From NCBI RefSeq assembly GCF_036192275.1, contig NZ_CP108088.1, positions 4,775,501-4,839,500 of the forward strand: a stretch of DNA of 64,000 bases. The letters are read 5' to 3'. Of this stretch, positions 33,157-41,077 are shown one piece after another. Origin of the DNA: Streptomyces sp. NBC_00250 (lineage in GTDB: Bacteria > Actinomycetota > Actinomycetes > Streptomycetales > Streptomycetaceae). Each line of letters opens with the position of its first letter. The first letter of the stretch is position 1. The translations under genes were made by a program, and so were the position numbers. Under the pieces are notes generated by a model, which was given only the letters and a program-made list of their open reading frames with translations, was not told the DNA's origin and did no database searches.

Positions 33157-34662
33157 TCAGACCGTGATGCCCCGCAGCGACGCCGACACGGGTTCCGGTC
33201 CCGGGACCGGCGCGTACTCCGCCCAGGCCGCCGCCAGCCTCCCTACCGCCTCCGTGAGCACGTCGGGCGGCAGCAGGAAGTGCAGACGCAGATGCCGGAC
33301 GCTGCCGCCGAGGGCGTCGGTGGTCGCACCCGGCAGGACGGCCACACCGTGCCGGAGGGCGACCTGGGCGAAGGAGACGCCGTCGCCGTGGGGGAGCCGC
33401 ACCCAGAGGGTCTGGCCGCCGGTCGCCGGGGCACAGGACCAGGAGGGGAGACGGCGGGCGAGCTCGGCGCGGAGGTGGGCGTGACCCGCGCGCAGGGTGC
33501 GGAGCCGGGCGGCCCGTACGGGAGCGAAGTCGTCGAGCAGACGGGCCGCGACCAGCTGGGACGGCACGTCGCAGCCCAGGTCGTGCAGGGCCTTCAGCCG
33601 GCCGAGGCGGGCGATCAGGGGCGCCGGGCCGCGCACCCAGCCGATCCGCAGCCCGCCCCACACGACCTTGCTGAGCGAACCGACCCCGATGACGTCGCCG
33701 TACGCGGAGAGCGCCGGGGGTTCCGGTGCGGTGTCGAAGGCCAGGTCGCCGAGGACCTCGTCGTCCACGAGCGGCACCCCCAGGGCGTTCGCCGCCTCCA
33801 CCAGGCGGCGTCCGGCGAGCGGCGGAAGCACCGTCCCCGTCGGGTTCTGGAACCGGGCCACCACATAGGCCAGGGCGGGACGGTGGCGTTCCATCACCCG
33901 TACCGCCTCCGCCACGTCGAGCCCGTCCGGACCGACCGCGACCGGCAGGGGCCTCGCCGCGGCCTCCCGGAACAGGTCCAGCGCCCCCGGATACGTCGGC
34001 GCCTCCACCAGCACCCCGTCCCCCGGCGCCAGCAGCAGCCGGGCGAGCAGCGAAAGCCCCTGCTGCGCACCGGTGGTGACCAGGATCTGCCCGGGCCCGG
34101 TCGGCACCCCCCGCGCCGCGTACCGCGCCGCCACCGCCTCCCGCAGCACCCCCAGACCGGCCGGGTGGTAGCCGAGGTCGCCGCCCGGCAGGACGAGCGA
34201 GCGGTACGCCTCCGCCAGCTCGGGCGGGGGCTCCACCGGGGCCGCGCAGCTCAGCAGGATCACGTCGTCCGGCGCCTCCAGGAGGTGCAGGAACAGCGGG
34301 TTCGACGTCTCCGTCACGCGCGCCCCCTCGGTCGCCTCCGGTGCGAGCGCGGCCCGCGCGACCCGGGTGCCGCTGCCCTGCCGCCGGACCAGCCGCCCCT
34401 CCTGGCGCAGGGTGTCGTACGCCGCGACCACCGTCGTACGGCCCACGGCAAGGGCCTTCGCGAGCCGCCGGTCGGGCGGCAGGAGCGCGCCCGGGGGCAG
34501 CGCGCCCTCGTCGACGAGGCGGCGCAGCCGGGCCGCGAGCAGCAGATAGAGGGGCCCACGGCCGGCGGACCAGCGACCGAGCCGCGAGACGAGGCCGTCG
34601 AGCGTCTCGGGGACCTCGCGGGTGTCCGGTGACGCGTCCGGGGACCGGTCGATTGGTTTCAT
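33157..34662 (-). CDS. MocR-type GntR regulator with aminotransferase domain
   Basis: This PLP-binding transcription factor has 501 residues. The GntR winged helix (GPLYLLLAARLRRLVDEGALPPGALLPPDRRLAKALAVGRTTVVAAYDTLRQEGRL, residues about 38-95) is joined to a fold-I aminotransferase domain: LVTTGAQQGLSLLARLLL, RFQNPTGTVLPP, LVDDEVLGDL, and the PLP lysine in GVGSLSKVVWGGLRIGW. MocR proteins regulate PLP, GABA, taurine or amino-acid metabolism. It is divergent from a PLP-dependent Cys/Met-metabolism enzyme, its likely target. The ATG 34662 lies inside an 8+9+8 dyad, indicating autoregulation. Confidence 0.93.
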   Translation of the reverse strand: MKPIDRSPDASPDTREVPETLDGLVSRLGRWSAGRGPLYLLLAARLRRLVDEGALPPGALLPPDRRLAKALAVGRTTVVAAYDTLRQEGRLVRRQGSGTRVARAALAPEATEGARVTETSNPLFLHLLEAPDDVILLSCAAPVEPPPELAEAYRSLVLPGGDLGYHPAGLGVLREAVAARYAARGVPTGPGQILVTTGAQQGLSLLARLLLAPGDGVLVEAPTYPGALDLFREAAARPLPVAVGPDGLDVAEAVRVMERHRPALAYVVARFQNPTGTVLPPLAGRRLVEAANALGVPLVDDEVLGDLAFDTAPEPPALSAYGDVIGVGSLSKVVWGGLRIGWVRGPAPLIARLGRLKALHDLGCDVPSQLVAARLLDDFAPVRAARLRTLRAGHAHLRAELARRLPSWSCAPATGGQTLWVRLPHGDGVSFAQVALRHGVAVLPGATTDALGGSVRHLRLHFLLPPDVLTEAVGRLAAAWAEYAPVPGPEPVSASLRGITV

Positions 34663-34687
34663 CGCCGAACCAATCTGCCGGGATTGG
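34651..34687. promoter_or_regulatory. Operator candidate in the divergent MocR/PLP-enzyme promoter
   Basis: GATTGGTT (34651-34658) and AACCAATC (34668-34675) form a perfect inverted repeat with a 9-bp spacer; a third GATTGG lies at 34682-34687, in direct orientation to the first and 31 bp from it. Three phased half-sites are typical of MocR operators, which often combine inverted and direct repeats. Confidence 0.7.
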
Positions 34688-34725
34688 CCCTGGGAAGGCA
34701 AACGGCCTGTCCACAGACTGAGTTC

Positions 34726-35928
34726 ATGAGCCTCACGTCGTCCTCCTCGGCCTCCCCCCGTCCCGAGACCCTCACGGTCCACCCGCCCCACGTCGAGATC
34801 ACCGGCAGCCGGCCGCTCGGCGTCCCCCTCCACCAGGGACACGTCTTCGCCTTCGACTCGGCCGACGCCCTCGCCACCGCCTTCACCTCCACCGAGGCCT
34901 TCCTCTACAACCGCCACGGCAACCCCACCGTCCGCACCCTGGAGGACGCCGTCGCCCGCCTCGAAGGCGGCACCGCCGGCATCTCCTTCGCCTCCGGCAT
35001 GGGCGCCGTGAACGCCGTCCTCTTCGGCCTGCTCGCCAGCGGCGGTCACGTCATCGCCCAGACCTGCCTGTACGGCGGTACGTACGGGGTGCTCACCGAC
35101 CTCGCCACCCGCTGGGGCGTCGACGTCACGTACGTCTCCGGCACGGACCCGGAGGAGGTGCGGGCGGCCCTGCGCCCCGAGACCCGGCTCCTCTACCTGG
35201 AGACCATCGCCAACCCGACGACCCGCGTCTCCGACGTGCCCGCGCTCGCCGCCGTGGCCGCCGAGGCCGGGGTCCCGGTCGCCGTCGACAACACCTTCGC
35301 CTCGCCGCTCCTCTTCCGGCCGCTGGACCACGGCGCCGACATCGTCGTCCACTCCGCGACCAAGTACCTGGCCGGGCACGCGGACGTCCTCGGCGGCGTC
35401 GCCGTCTTCAAGGACGCCGAGCTGTACGAACGCATCCGCCACCACTCGGTCGAACAGGGCGCCTCCACCGACCCGTTCGCCGCCTGGCTCACCCTCCGCG
35501 GCATCCAGACGCTGTCCCTGCGCATGGAGCGCCAGTGCGCGAGCGCCGCCGACCTGGCGGCCCGGCTCGCCGCGCACCCGGCGGTCGCGGCCGTACGGCA
35601 CCCCTCCCTGGACAGCCACCCGGACCGGGAGATCGCCGCGCGCCTGCTGCCCGACGGCGGCGGCGGGGTGATCTCCGTCGACCTCGCGGGCGGCCGGGAC
35701 GCGGGCCGCACCTTCGTCGAGGCGGTCCGCGTCGCCTCCCTCAGCGTCTCCCTCGGCGATGTGAAGACCCTGGTGATGCACCCGGCCTCCACGTCCCACC
35801 ACCAGCTCGACGCGGCGGCCCTGGAGGCGGCCGGGATCGGCCCCGGCACGGTCAGGATCTCGACCGGCATCGAGCACGTCGAGGACCTGTGGACGGACCT
35901 GGAGCAGGCATTGGACAAGGCCCTCTAG
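34726..35928 (+). CDS. Cys/Met-metabolism PLP enzyme (cystathionine gamma-synthase/lyase family)
   Basis: This fold-I PLP enzyme of 400 residues has the family motifs YNRHGNPTVRTLEDAVARLEGG, SFASGMGAVNAVLFGLL, the internal-aldimine Lys in HSATKYLAGHADVLGG, and the substrate-binding LGDVKTLVMHPASTSHH. It may act as a gamma-synthase, gamma-lyase or O-acetylhomoserine sulfhydrylase; sequence alone does not separate them. ATG 34726 is used; no ribosome site is visible, but CAGACT is at -12 to -7, so the mRNA could be leaderless. It is divergent from the MocR regulator. Confidence 0.88.
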   Translation: MSLTSSSSASPRPETLTVHPPHVEITGSRPLGVPLHQGHVFAFDSADALATAFTSTEAFLYNRHGNPTVRTLEDAVARLEGGTAGISFASGMGAVNAVLFGLLASGGHVIAQTCLYGGTYGVLTDLATRWGVDVTYVSGTDPEEVRAALRPETRLLYLETIANPTTRVSDVPALAAVAAEAGVPVAVDNTFASPLLFRPLDHGADIVVHSATKYLAGHADVLGGVAVFKDAELYERIRHHSVEQGASTDPFAAWLTLRGIQTLSLRMERQCASAADLAARLAAHPAVAAVRHPSLDSHPDREIAARLLPDGGGGVISVDLAGGRDAGRTFVEAVRVASLSVSLGDVKTLVMHPASTSHHQLDAAALEAAGIGPGTVRISTGIEHVEDLWTDLEQALDKAL

Positions 35929-35940
35929 GCGTCCGCCGCG

Positions 35941-36432
35941 TCAGTCCTCCCGCTCCCGCTCGGCCATCCGGATCACGCAGACCGCCACCGCGACGAGCAG
36001 TGCGGCGTCCGCGTCCTCGCGGACCACGTTCACCGCGTACGTCTCGCGGACGTGGAACCACCGGCGGGAGATGTGGGCCAGGAGTTCGCCCTCGTACTCG
36101 ACGGTGAACTCCCGGTCCAGGATCCGGCCGCTGACGTCGAGTTCTGTGCCCTCGACGAGCGTCACCCGGTAGTGGTTGCGCAGCAGCGAGAGCCGCTTGC
36201 GGCGGACGGTCGCCAGCGGCCGATCGTCGCGCTCGATGGTCATCGCATCCCGCAGGCTGAACATCTTCTGCCGCAGGGTGATCAGGACCTGCCCGTCGGG
36301 GTCCTTCAGCTCCAGGGTGTCGCGCAGGCGCAGGGCCTTGCCGTCGACGAGGAAGGCGTGGCGGCCCTGCTCGTCCTCGATCCAGTAGTCGTCGCCGATC
36401 GCGAAGATCTTGTCCCGTACGAGATATTTCAC
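35941..36432 (-). CDS. LURP-one-related / Tubby-like protein
   Basis: This 163-residue protein matches the LOR (DUF567) beta-barrel family: MKYLVRDKIFAIGDDYWIEDEQGRHAFLVDGKALRLRDTLELKDPDGQVLITLRQKMFSLRDAMTIE is strongly typical. It ends with a hydrophobic helix (DAALLVAVAVCVIRM) and a charged tail. Relatives include phospholipid scramblase-like and Tubby-like proteins that attach to membranes. The bacterial function is unknown. GTG 36432 is the only sensible start. It is convergent with the PLP enzyme (12-bp gap) and 32 bp downstream of a DUF4239 gene, probably co-transcribed. Confidence 0.85.
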   Translation of the reverse strand: MKYLVRDKIFAIGDDYWIEDEQGRHAFLVDGKALRLRDTLELKDPDGQVLITLRQKMFSLRDAMTIERDDRPLATVRRKRLSLLRNHYRVTLVEGTELDVSGRILDREFTVEYEGELLAHISRRWFHVRETYAVNVVREDADAALLVAVAVCVIRMAERERED

Positions 36433-36464
36433 GCCGCCATGCCTGCCCGCACGACCGGTGCTTC

Positions 36465-37214
36465 TCACCCGAAGTAGCGGGTGAACGCGTCCGGGGTCGC
36501 CCCCAGCGTCGTGCCGAACGGCGAGTCGAGCTGATGGATCAGCAGCACGGTGAACGCGATGAAGCCGGAGAGGCCCATCACCATCACCACATGGGTCGTG
36601 CTCCTCCTGATCCCGAAGAGGAACATGAACGCCAGCGTCAGCGCGCCCCCGATGAGCAGCCCCGTCCACAGCACGGGGGAGAGCCGCTCCTGCGCCGCCG
36701 CCTCCCGGCCGCGCCGCGCGTCGTCGATGTAGCTCAGCTGGGCGAGCACCTCCTGGGCGGCGATCTGCTGGGGCACCTTCGCGGAGTCGCTCACCTCGCC
36801 GGCCTGCCGCAGCTGTTCGAGCAGGCGCCAGCCGGTCGGGTCGAGCGGCCCGCGCGCCTCCATCACCGGCCACTCGACGTCGACGACATGACGCGCGTAC
36901 GTCTTGGCCGCGTCGCGCACCGGCTGCCGACGGTCGGCGGGAAGCGCGTCGGCGAGCAGATACATCTGGTGCAGGGCGCTCGCCTCGACCTGTACGTGGT
37001 CGGCGGCGGAGGAGCGGGTCTCCCAGACCGAGACCAGACAGAGGCCGAGGACGACGGCGTAGAGCACCGAGACCATCATGGCGATGTACTCGGCGACGTC
37101 CTCCCGGGGCTCCTCGTCCTCGTGGACGGGGAAGAGCCTGGTCTTGGCGAAGACGGCGAGGGCGGCGACGAACGCGACGCCGAGGACCACGACGAACGTT
37201 TCGAGCAGGGCCAC
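36465..37214 (-). CDS. DUF4239 (bestrophin-like domain) membrane protein
   Basis: This 249-residue protein has four predicted helices: LETFVVVLGVAFVAALAVFA, YIAMMVSVLYAVVLGLCLVSVW, VLWTGLLIGGALTLAFMFLFGI and HVVMVMGLSGFIAFTVLLI. The soluble centre (SSAADHVQVEASALHQMYLLADALP...) has the DUF4239 pattern. Function is unknown; an ion-channel-like role has been suggested for the family. GTG 37214 has GGAG upstream. It overlaps nothing and is 2 bp from the preceding surface-protein stop codon, so it is co-transcribed with the genes on either side. Confidence 0.85.
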   Translation of the reverse strand: MALLETFVVVLGVAFVAALAVFAKTRLFPVHEDEEPREDVAEYIAMMVSVLYAVVLGLCLVSVWETRSSAADHVQVEASALHQMYLLADALPADRRQPVRDAAKTYARHVVDVEWPVMEARGPLDPTGWRLLEQLRQAGEVSDSAKVPQQIAAQEVLAQLSYIDDARRGREAAAQERLSPVLWTGLLIGGALTLAFMFLFGIRRSTTHVVMVMGLSGFIAFTVLLIHQLDSPFGTTLGATPDAFTRYFG

Positions 37215-37216
37215 GG

Positions 37217-38719
37217 TCAGCTTCTCCGGTTGCCGAGAAGGGCGGCCGCGACGGCCGCCGGGATCAGGATCAGCAGCAGCATCGCCACCACCCCGAACTC
37301 GCTCGCCTCCCGCCCCCGGCGCCGCAGCCGCCCGAGGAACCCTTCGTCGCCGAGGGCGACGGCACGGCGGGCGGCGGCGGGGCCGGTGGGGCCGGCGAGG
37401 TCGGTGGCCGCTGTGGCTGCCGTGTCCGTTGTGGCGGGGGCGAGGGGCTGGGCCGGGGGGACGGCCGGCGGTGGCACGGCTGCCGGGGGCAAGACGTCGG
37501 GGAGTACGGCCTCCGGGGGTACGGCCGCGGCACCGGCGGCTCCGGGGACCGGAACCCCGGCCCCCGGGACGGGAACAGCGGGCACCCCGGCGGCCCCGGG
37601 CGCAGGAAGGCCGCCGACCCCAGGCGCGCCTACGGCCCCGGGCGCACCAGCCACCTCAGGGGCGCCGGCCACCCCGGGCGCGCCGGCCACCCCGGGCGCG
37701 CCAGCCGCTCCAGGTGCACCAGCCGCCCCAGCTGCGCTCGGCGCCCCGCCGCTCCCCCTCCCCCGTACGGGATCCGCCGTCCGTACCGGACCCGCCGTCC
37801 GTACGGGATCCGCTGTCCGTCCGGATTCCGCTGCCCGTACGGGATCGACCACCGTGAACACGGCCGACGACCGGGCCACGAGCGTCGGCGCCGGTACCCG
37901 CTCCCCGCCGGGCCCGTACGTGGAGACCCGGTCGCTCCCGGAGGCGAGCCCCGTGCTCCGGTGGGTGCCGGGGGGCCGCCGCACCGTGGCCGTGCAGCGG
38001 GCGGAGGCGCCGGGGGCGAGCCGGGGCACGGTTCCGGGCCGCCCGGCGCAGTCCACGGAGCCGGCGCGCAGGCCGAGGGCGGTGTCCTCGACGCGTACGG
38101 CGTGGAGGGGCCGGTCGCCCCGGTTGGTGACGGTGTACGTGACGGTGGCGGTGTACGTGACGGTGGCGGTGTCCGTGACGCCGACCGAGCGCCGGCCGGG
38201 AGGCGGCCCGACGGTGACCCGCTCGGTGAGGCCGAGGCCGCCCGCGACCCCGGTGTACCCGGCGCGGGCGGTCGCGGTCAGCCGCCGCCCGAGCGAGGGG
38301 ACGGAGCCCTCCGCGCGGGCGGTCCCCCGGTGCGCCCCGGGCGCGGCGCGGAACCTGGCGACGCACTCCAGCTCCCCGAGCGCGGGAAGCGGCCGCCCGG
38401 GGCATCGCACGGCCCCGCCGGGCACGGCCGGGTCGACGACCTCGACCCCGTACAGATGCGCCTCGCTGCGGTTGACCAGCCGGTACCGCTTCACGACCGG
38501 CCCGCCGACCCGGACGTCGGGCGGCCGGGTCCCGGTGTTCCCGCGCCCGTTCACCGTCACGGTGACCCGTAAGGCCCCGTCCCCGACCCCACCGGCCCGA
38601 GCGACGGTCGCGGGCAGGGCGAGGCAGGGCAGCGCGCACAGCAACGCCAGGAGCCCGCTCCTGACCCGCCGGAGGGAATGGTCAGATGATCCGATCAAGC
38701 GCTCCGCCATGCCCGTCAT
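37217..38719 (-). CDS. Secreted DUF11-like repeat protein with collagen-like Gly-X-Y segment and C-terminal anchor
   Basis: The product, 500 residues from ATG 38719 (497 from ATG 38710), begins with a signal peptide (GLLALLCALPCLALPATVARA), then two tandem immunoglobulin-like DUF11-type modules (VKRYRLVNRSEAHLYGVEVVD and VTYTVTNRGDRPLHAVRVEDTALG). A Val-Arg-Thr-Ala-Asp repeat follows, then about 14 Gly-X-Y triplets (GAAGAPGAAGAPGVAGAP and so on), a Pro/Val region, and a C-terminal helix (VVAMLLLILIPAAVAAALL) with NRRS. It looks like a cell-surface adhesin or stalk. No sortase motif is seen. Large frames extending rightward on this strand are shadows of the NHL gene. Confidence 0.75.
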   Translation of the reverse strand: MTGMAERLIGSSDHSLRRVRSGLLALLCALPCLALPATVARAGGVGDGALRVTVTVNGRGNTGTRPPDVRVGGPVVKRYRLVNRSEAHLYGVEVVDPAVPGGAVRCPGRPLPALGELECVARFRAAPGAHRGTARAEGSVPSLGRRLTATARAGYTGVAGGLGLTERVTVGPPPGRRSVGVTDTATVTYTATVTYTVTNRGDRPLHAVRVEDTALGLRAGSVDCAGRPGTVPRLAPGASARCTATVRRPPGTHRSTGLASGSDRVSTYGPGGERVPAPTLVARSSAVFTVVDPVRAAESGRTADPVRTAGPVRTADPVRGRGSGGAPSAAGAAGAPGAAGAPGVAGAPGVAGAPEVAGAPGAVGAPGVGGLPAPGAAGVPAVPVPGAGVPVPGAAGAAAVPPEAVLPDVLPPAAVPPPAVPPAQPLAPATTDTAATAATDLAGPTGPAAARRAVALGDEGFLGRLRRRGREASEFGVVAMLLLILIPAAVAAALLGNRRS

Positions 38720-38809
38720 GCTGACCAAGGCCCCGCCCCCACCCCGCCCCGGACACGCACCCCGGCCCCACCCGACCCACGATTTCCACCCGTACGGCAC
38801 CCTTGACCC

Positions 38810-40612
38810 ATGAACGACTCCGCGCCCGCGACCCCGCCCCGCCGTGCCCGTGTCCGTGCCCCCGAGCTGATCGGCAAGGGTGGCTGGCTGAACACGGGCG
38901 GGGACGATCTGACCCTCGCCGACCTGCGAGGAAAGATCGTTCTGCTCGACTTCTGGACGTTCTGCTGCGTGAACTGCCTGCACGTGCTCGACGAGCTGCG
39001 CGACCTGGAGGAGAAGCACCGCGACACGCTCGTCATCGTCGGCGTGCACTCGCCGAAGTTCGTGCACGAGGCCGAGCACCAGGCCGTCGTCGACGCCGTC
39101 GAGCGGTACGAGGTGCACCACCCCGTACTGGACGACCCGGAGCTCGCGACCTGGAAGCAGTACGCCGTCCGCGCGTGGCCGACGCTCGTCGTGATCGACC
39201 CCGAGGGGTACGTCGTCGCCCAGCACGCCGGTGAGGGGCACGCCAACGCCATCCGGACCCTCGTCGAGGAGCTGGAGGCCGAGCACGAGGCCAAGGGGAC
39301 GCTGCGGCGCGGCGACGGACCCTACGTGGCGCCCGAGCCCGTCGCGACCGACCTGCGCTTCCCGGGCAAGGCCATCCTGCTGCCGTCCGGGAACTTCCTG
39401 GTCTCCGACACCACCCGCCACCAGCTCGTCGAGCTCGCCGCCGACGGCGAGACCGTGGTGCGCCGCATCGGCGAAGGCGTCTTCCGGGAGCCGCAGGGCC
39501 TCGCGCAGCTCCCCGACGGCAAGGTCGTCGTCGCCGACACCGTGAACCACGCCCTGCGCGTCCTCGACCCCGAGACCGGCGCGATCGAGCGGGTCGCCGG
39601 CACCGGGAAGCAGTGGTGGCAGGGCTCCCCGACCTCCGGGCCCGCCCTGGACGTCGACCTGTCCTCGCCGTGGGACGTCGCCTGGTGGCAGGGCAAGGTG
39701 TGGATCGCCATGGCGGGCGTCCACCAGCTGTGGACGTACGACCCGGCCACGAACACCGTCGAGGTCGCGGCCGGCACCACCAACGAGGGTCTCGTGGACG
39801 GCCCCGCGGCCGAGGCCTGGTTCGCGCAGCCCTCCGGGCTCGCCGCCACCGAGGACCGGCTGTGGATCGCCGACTCCGAGACCAGTGCCGTGCGCTGGAT
39901 CGAGCCGGCGGCCGACGGATACACCGTGCACACGGCGGTCGGCACGGGCCTCTTCGACTTCGGCCACCGCGACGGCGCCGCCGGCCAGGCCCTCCTCCAG
40001 CACCCGCTGGGCGTGACGGCCCTCCCGGACGGCTCGGTCGCGATCTCCGACACGTACAACCACGCCCTGCGCCGCTACGACCCGGCGTCCGGCGAGGTGA
40101 CGACGCTCGCCACGGACCTGCGTGAGCCCAGCGACGCGGTCCTCGTCGACGGCGACATCGTGGTCGTGGAGTCCGCCCGGCACCGGCTGACCCGGCTGCG
40201 CCTCCCCGAGGAGGCCGTCCAGGTCGAGGCCGTCGCCCACCGCACCCGCCGCGAGGCCACCGAGGTCGCCCCGGGCCGCCTCCGCCTGGACGTGGTCTTC
40301 CAGGCCCCGACGGGCCAGAAGCTCGACGAGCGCTACGGCCCCTCGACCCGCCTCCTGGTCTCCTCCACCCCGCCGGAACTCCTCCTCGCGGGCGAGGGCA
40401 CGGGCACGGACCTGTTCCGTGAGCTCGACCTGAACCCGGAGCTCACGGAGGGCGTCCTGCACGTCTCGGCGATGGCCGCGTCCTGCGACGACGACCCGGC
40501 GAACGAGTACCCGGCCTGCCACGTCCACCAGCAGGACTGGGGCGTCCCGGTGAAGATCACGGAGACGGGCACGGCCCGCCTCCCCCTGATCCTCGCGGGC
40601 ATGGACGCCTAG
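38810..40612 (+). CDS. NHL-repeat protein with N-terminal thioredoxin domain (NHLRC2-like)
   Basis: This 600-residue protein has a thioredoxin-fold domain (residues about 20-165) with redox motif FWTFCCVNCLHVLDEL (CVNC) and cis-Pro in RAWPTLVVIDPEG, then about six NHL beta-propeller repeats (LPSGNFLVSDTTRHQLVEL, LPDGKVVVADTVNHALRVL, LPDGSVAISDTYNHALRRY) and a C-terminal beta domain. It is cytosolic, with no signal peptide. The combination is conserved from bacteria to human NHLRC2; the function is unknown but presumably redox-linked. ATG 38810 lacks a ribosome site and has CACCCT at -12 to -7, allowing a leaderless transcript. Confidence 0.92.
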   Translation: MNDSAPATPPRRARVRAPELIGKGGWLNTGGDDLTLADLRGKIVLLDFWTFCCVNCLHVLDELRDLEEKHRDTLVIVGVHSPKFVHEAEHQAVVDAVERYEVHHPVLDDPELATWKQYAVRAWPTLVVIDPEGYVVAQHAGEGHANAIRTLVEELEAEHEAKGTLRRGDGPYVAPEPVATDLRFPGKAILLPSGNFLVSDTTRHQLVELAADGETVVRRIGEGVFREPQGLAQLPDGKVVVADTVNHALRVLDPETGAIERVAGTGKQWWQGSPTSGPALDVDLSSPWDVAWWQGKVWIAMAGVHQLWTYDPATNTVEVAAGTTNEGLVDGPAAEAWFAQPSGLAATEDRLWIADSETSAVRWIEPAADGYTVHTAVGTGLFDFGHRDGAAGQALLQHPLGVTALPDGSVAISDTYNHALRRYDPASGEVTTLATDLREPSDAVLVDGDIVVVESARHRLTRLRLPEEAVQVEAVAHRTRREATEVAPGRLRLDVVFQAPTGQKLDERYGPSTRLLVSSTPPELLLAGEGTGTDLFRELDLNPELTEGVLHVSAMAASCDDDPANEYPACHVHQQDWGVPVKITETGTARLPLILAGMDA

Positions 40613-40643
40613 GGGGTGTCCGGCGGATCAGGGTCGGACAGGC

Positions 40644-40659
40644 CTTTACCGCGGTAAAG
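40644..40659. promoter_or_regulatory. 16-bp perfect palindrome between convergent genes
   Basis: CTTTACCGCGGTAAAG is fully self-complementary and AT-richer than its surroundings. It lies in the 56-bp gap between two convergent stop codons, so it may be a protein-binding site or a small bidirectional terminator. Confidence 0.45.
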
Positions 40660-40668
40660 AGTCCAGCC

Positions 40669-41013
40669 CTAACGCACGAGTCCCTGGTTCCTGGACGGGC
40701 GCCCCGCGGCCCCGTCCAGGCACCCGGCGACCCATGCCGCCGGATCGTGCACGGCCCGGTCGCCGCCCATCCCCTGCCGCTCCATGAGCGCGCACTCCCC
40801 GGCGAGCAGCGCCTTGGTGCGCGAGCCGTCCACGTCGTACCCGCGGATGCGGGAGGCCTGGACGAAGCCCCCCTCGTACGCGATGTCCGTCCCCCACGGG
40901 GGCCGCTCGTTGAACGTACTGATCAGAAACGCCGTCGCCGCCGTGGCGAGCACGACGGCGACGGTGAGACCTACGGCGAACTTTCCCCGCGAGGGGCCCT
41001 CATGACGATGCAT
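40669..41013 (-). CDS. Small membrane-anchored hypothetical protein
   Basis: The 114-residue product has one N-terminal helix (FAVGLTVAVVLATAATAFLISTF) preceded by MHRHEGPSRGK, so it is a type II (N-in) anchored or uncleaved secreted protein. The outer part (WGTDIAYEGGFVQASRIRGYDVDGSRTKALLAGECALMERQGMGGD...WVAGCLDG) has two Cys residues and matches no family I recognise. There is no clear ribosome site before ATG 41013. It is 64 bp downstream of the M18 aminopeptidase on the same strand and may be co-transcribed. Confidence 0.6.
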   Translation of the reverse strand: MHRHEGPSRGKFAVGLTVAVVLATAATAFLISTFNERPPWGTDIAYEGGFVQASRIRGYDVDGSRTKALLAGECALMERQGMGGDRAVHDPAAWVAGCLDGAAGRPSRNQGLVR

Positions 41014-41077
41014 GAGGCAGAGGCTGCCAAGCGGGGCCTTTCGCGGATGTTTCGCGGCCGGTGGTGTTTCCCGGCGC

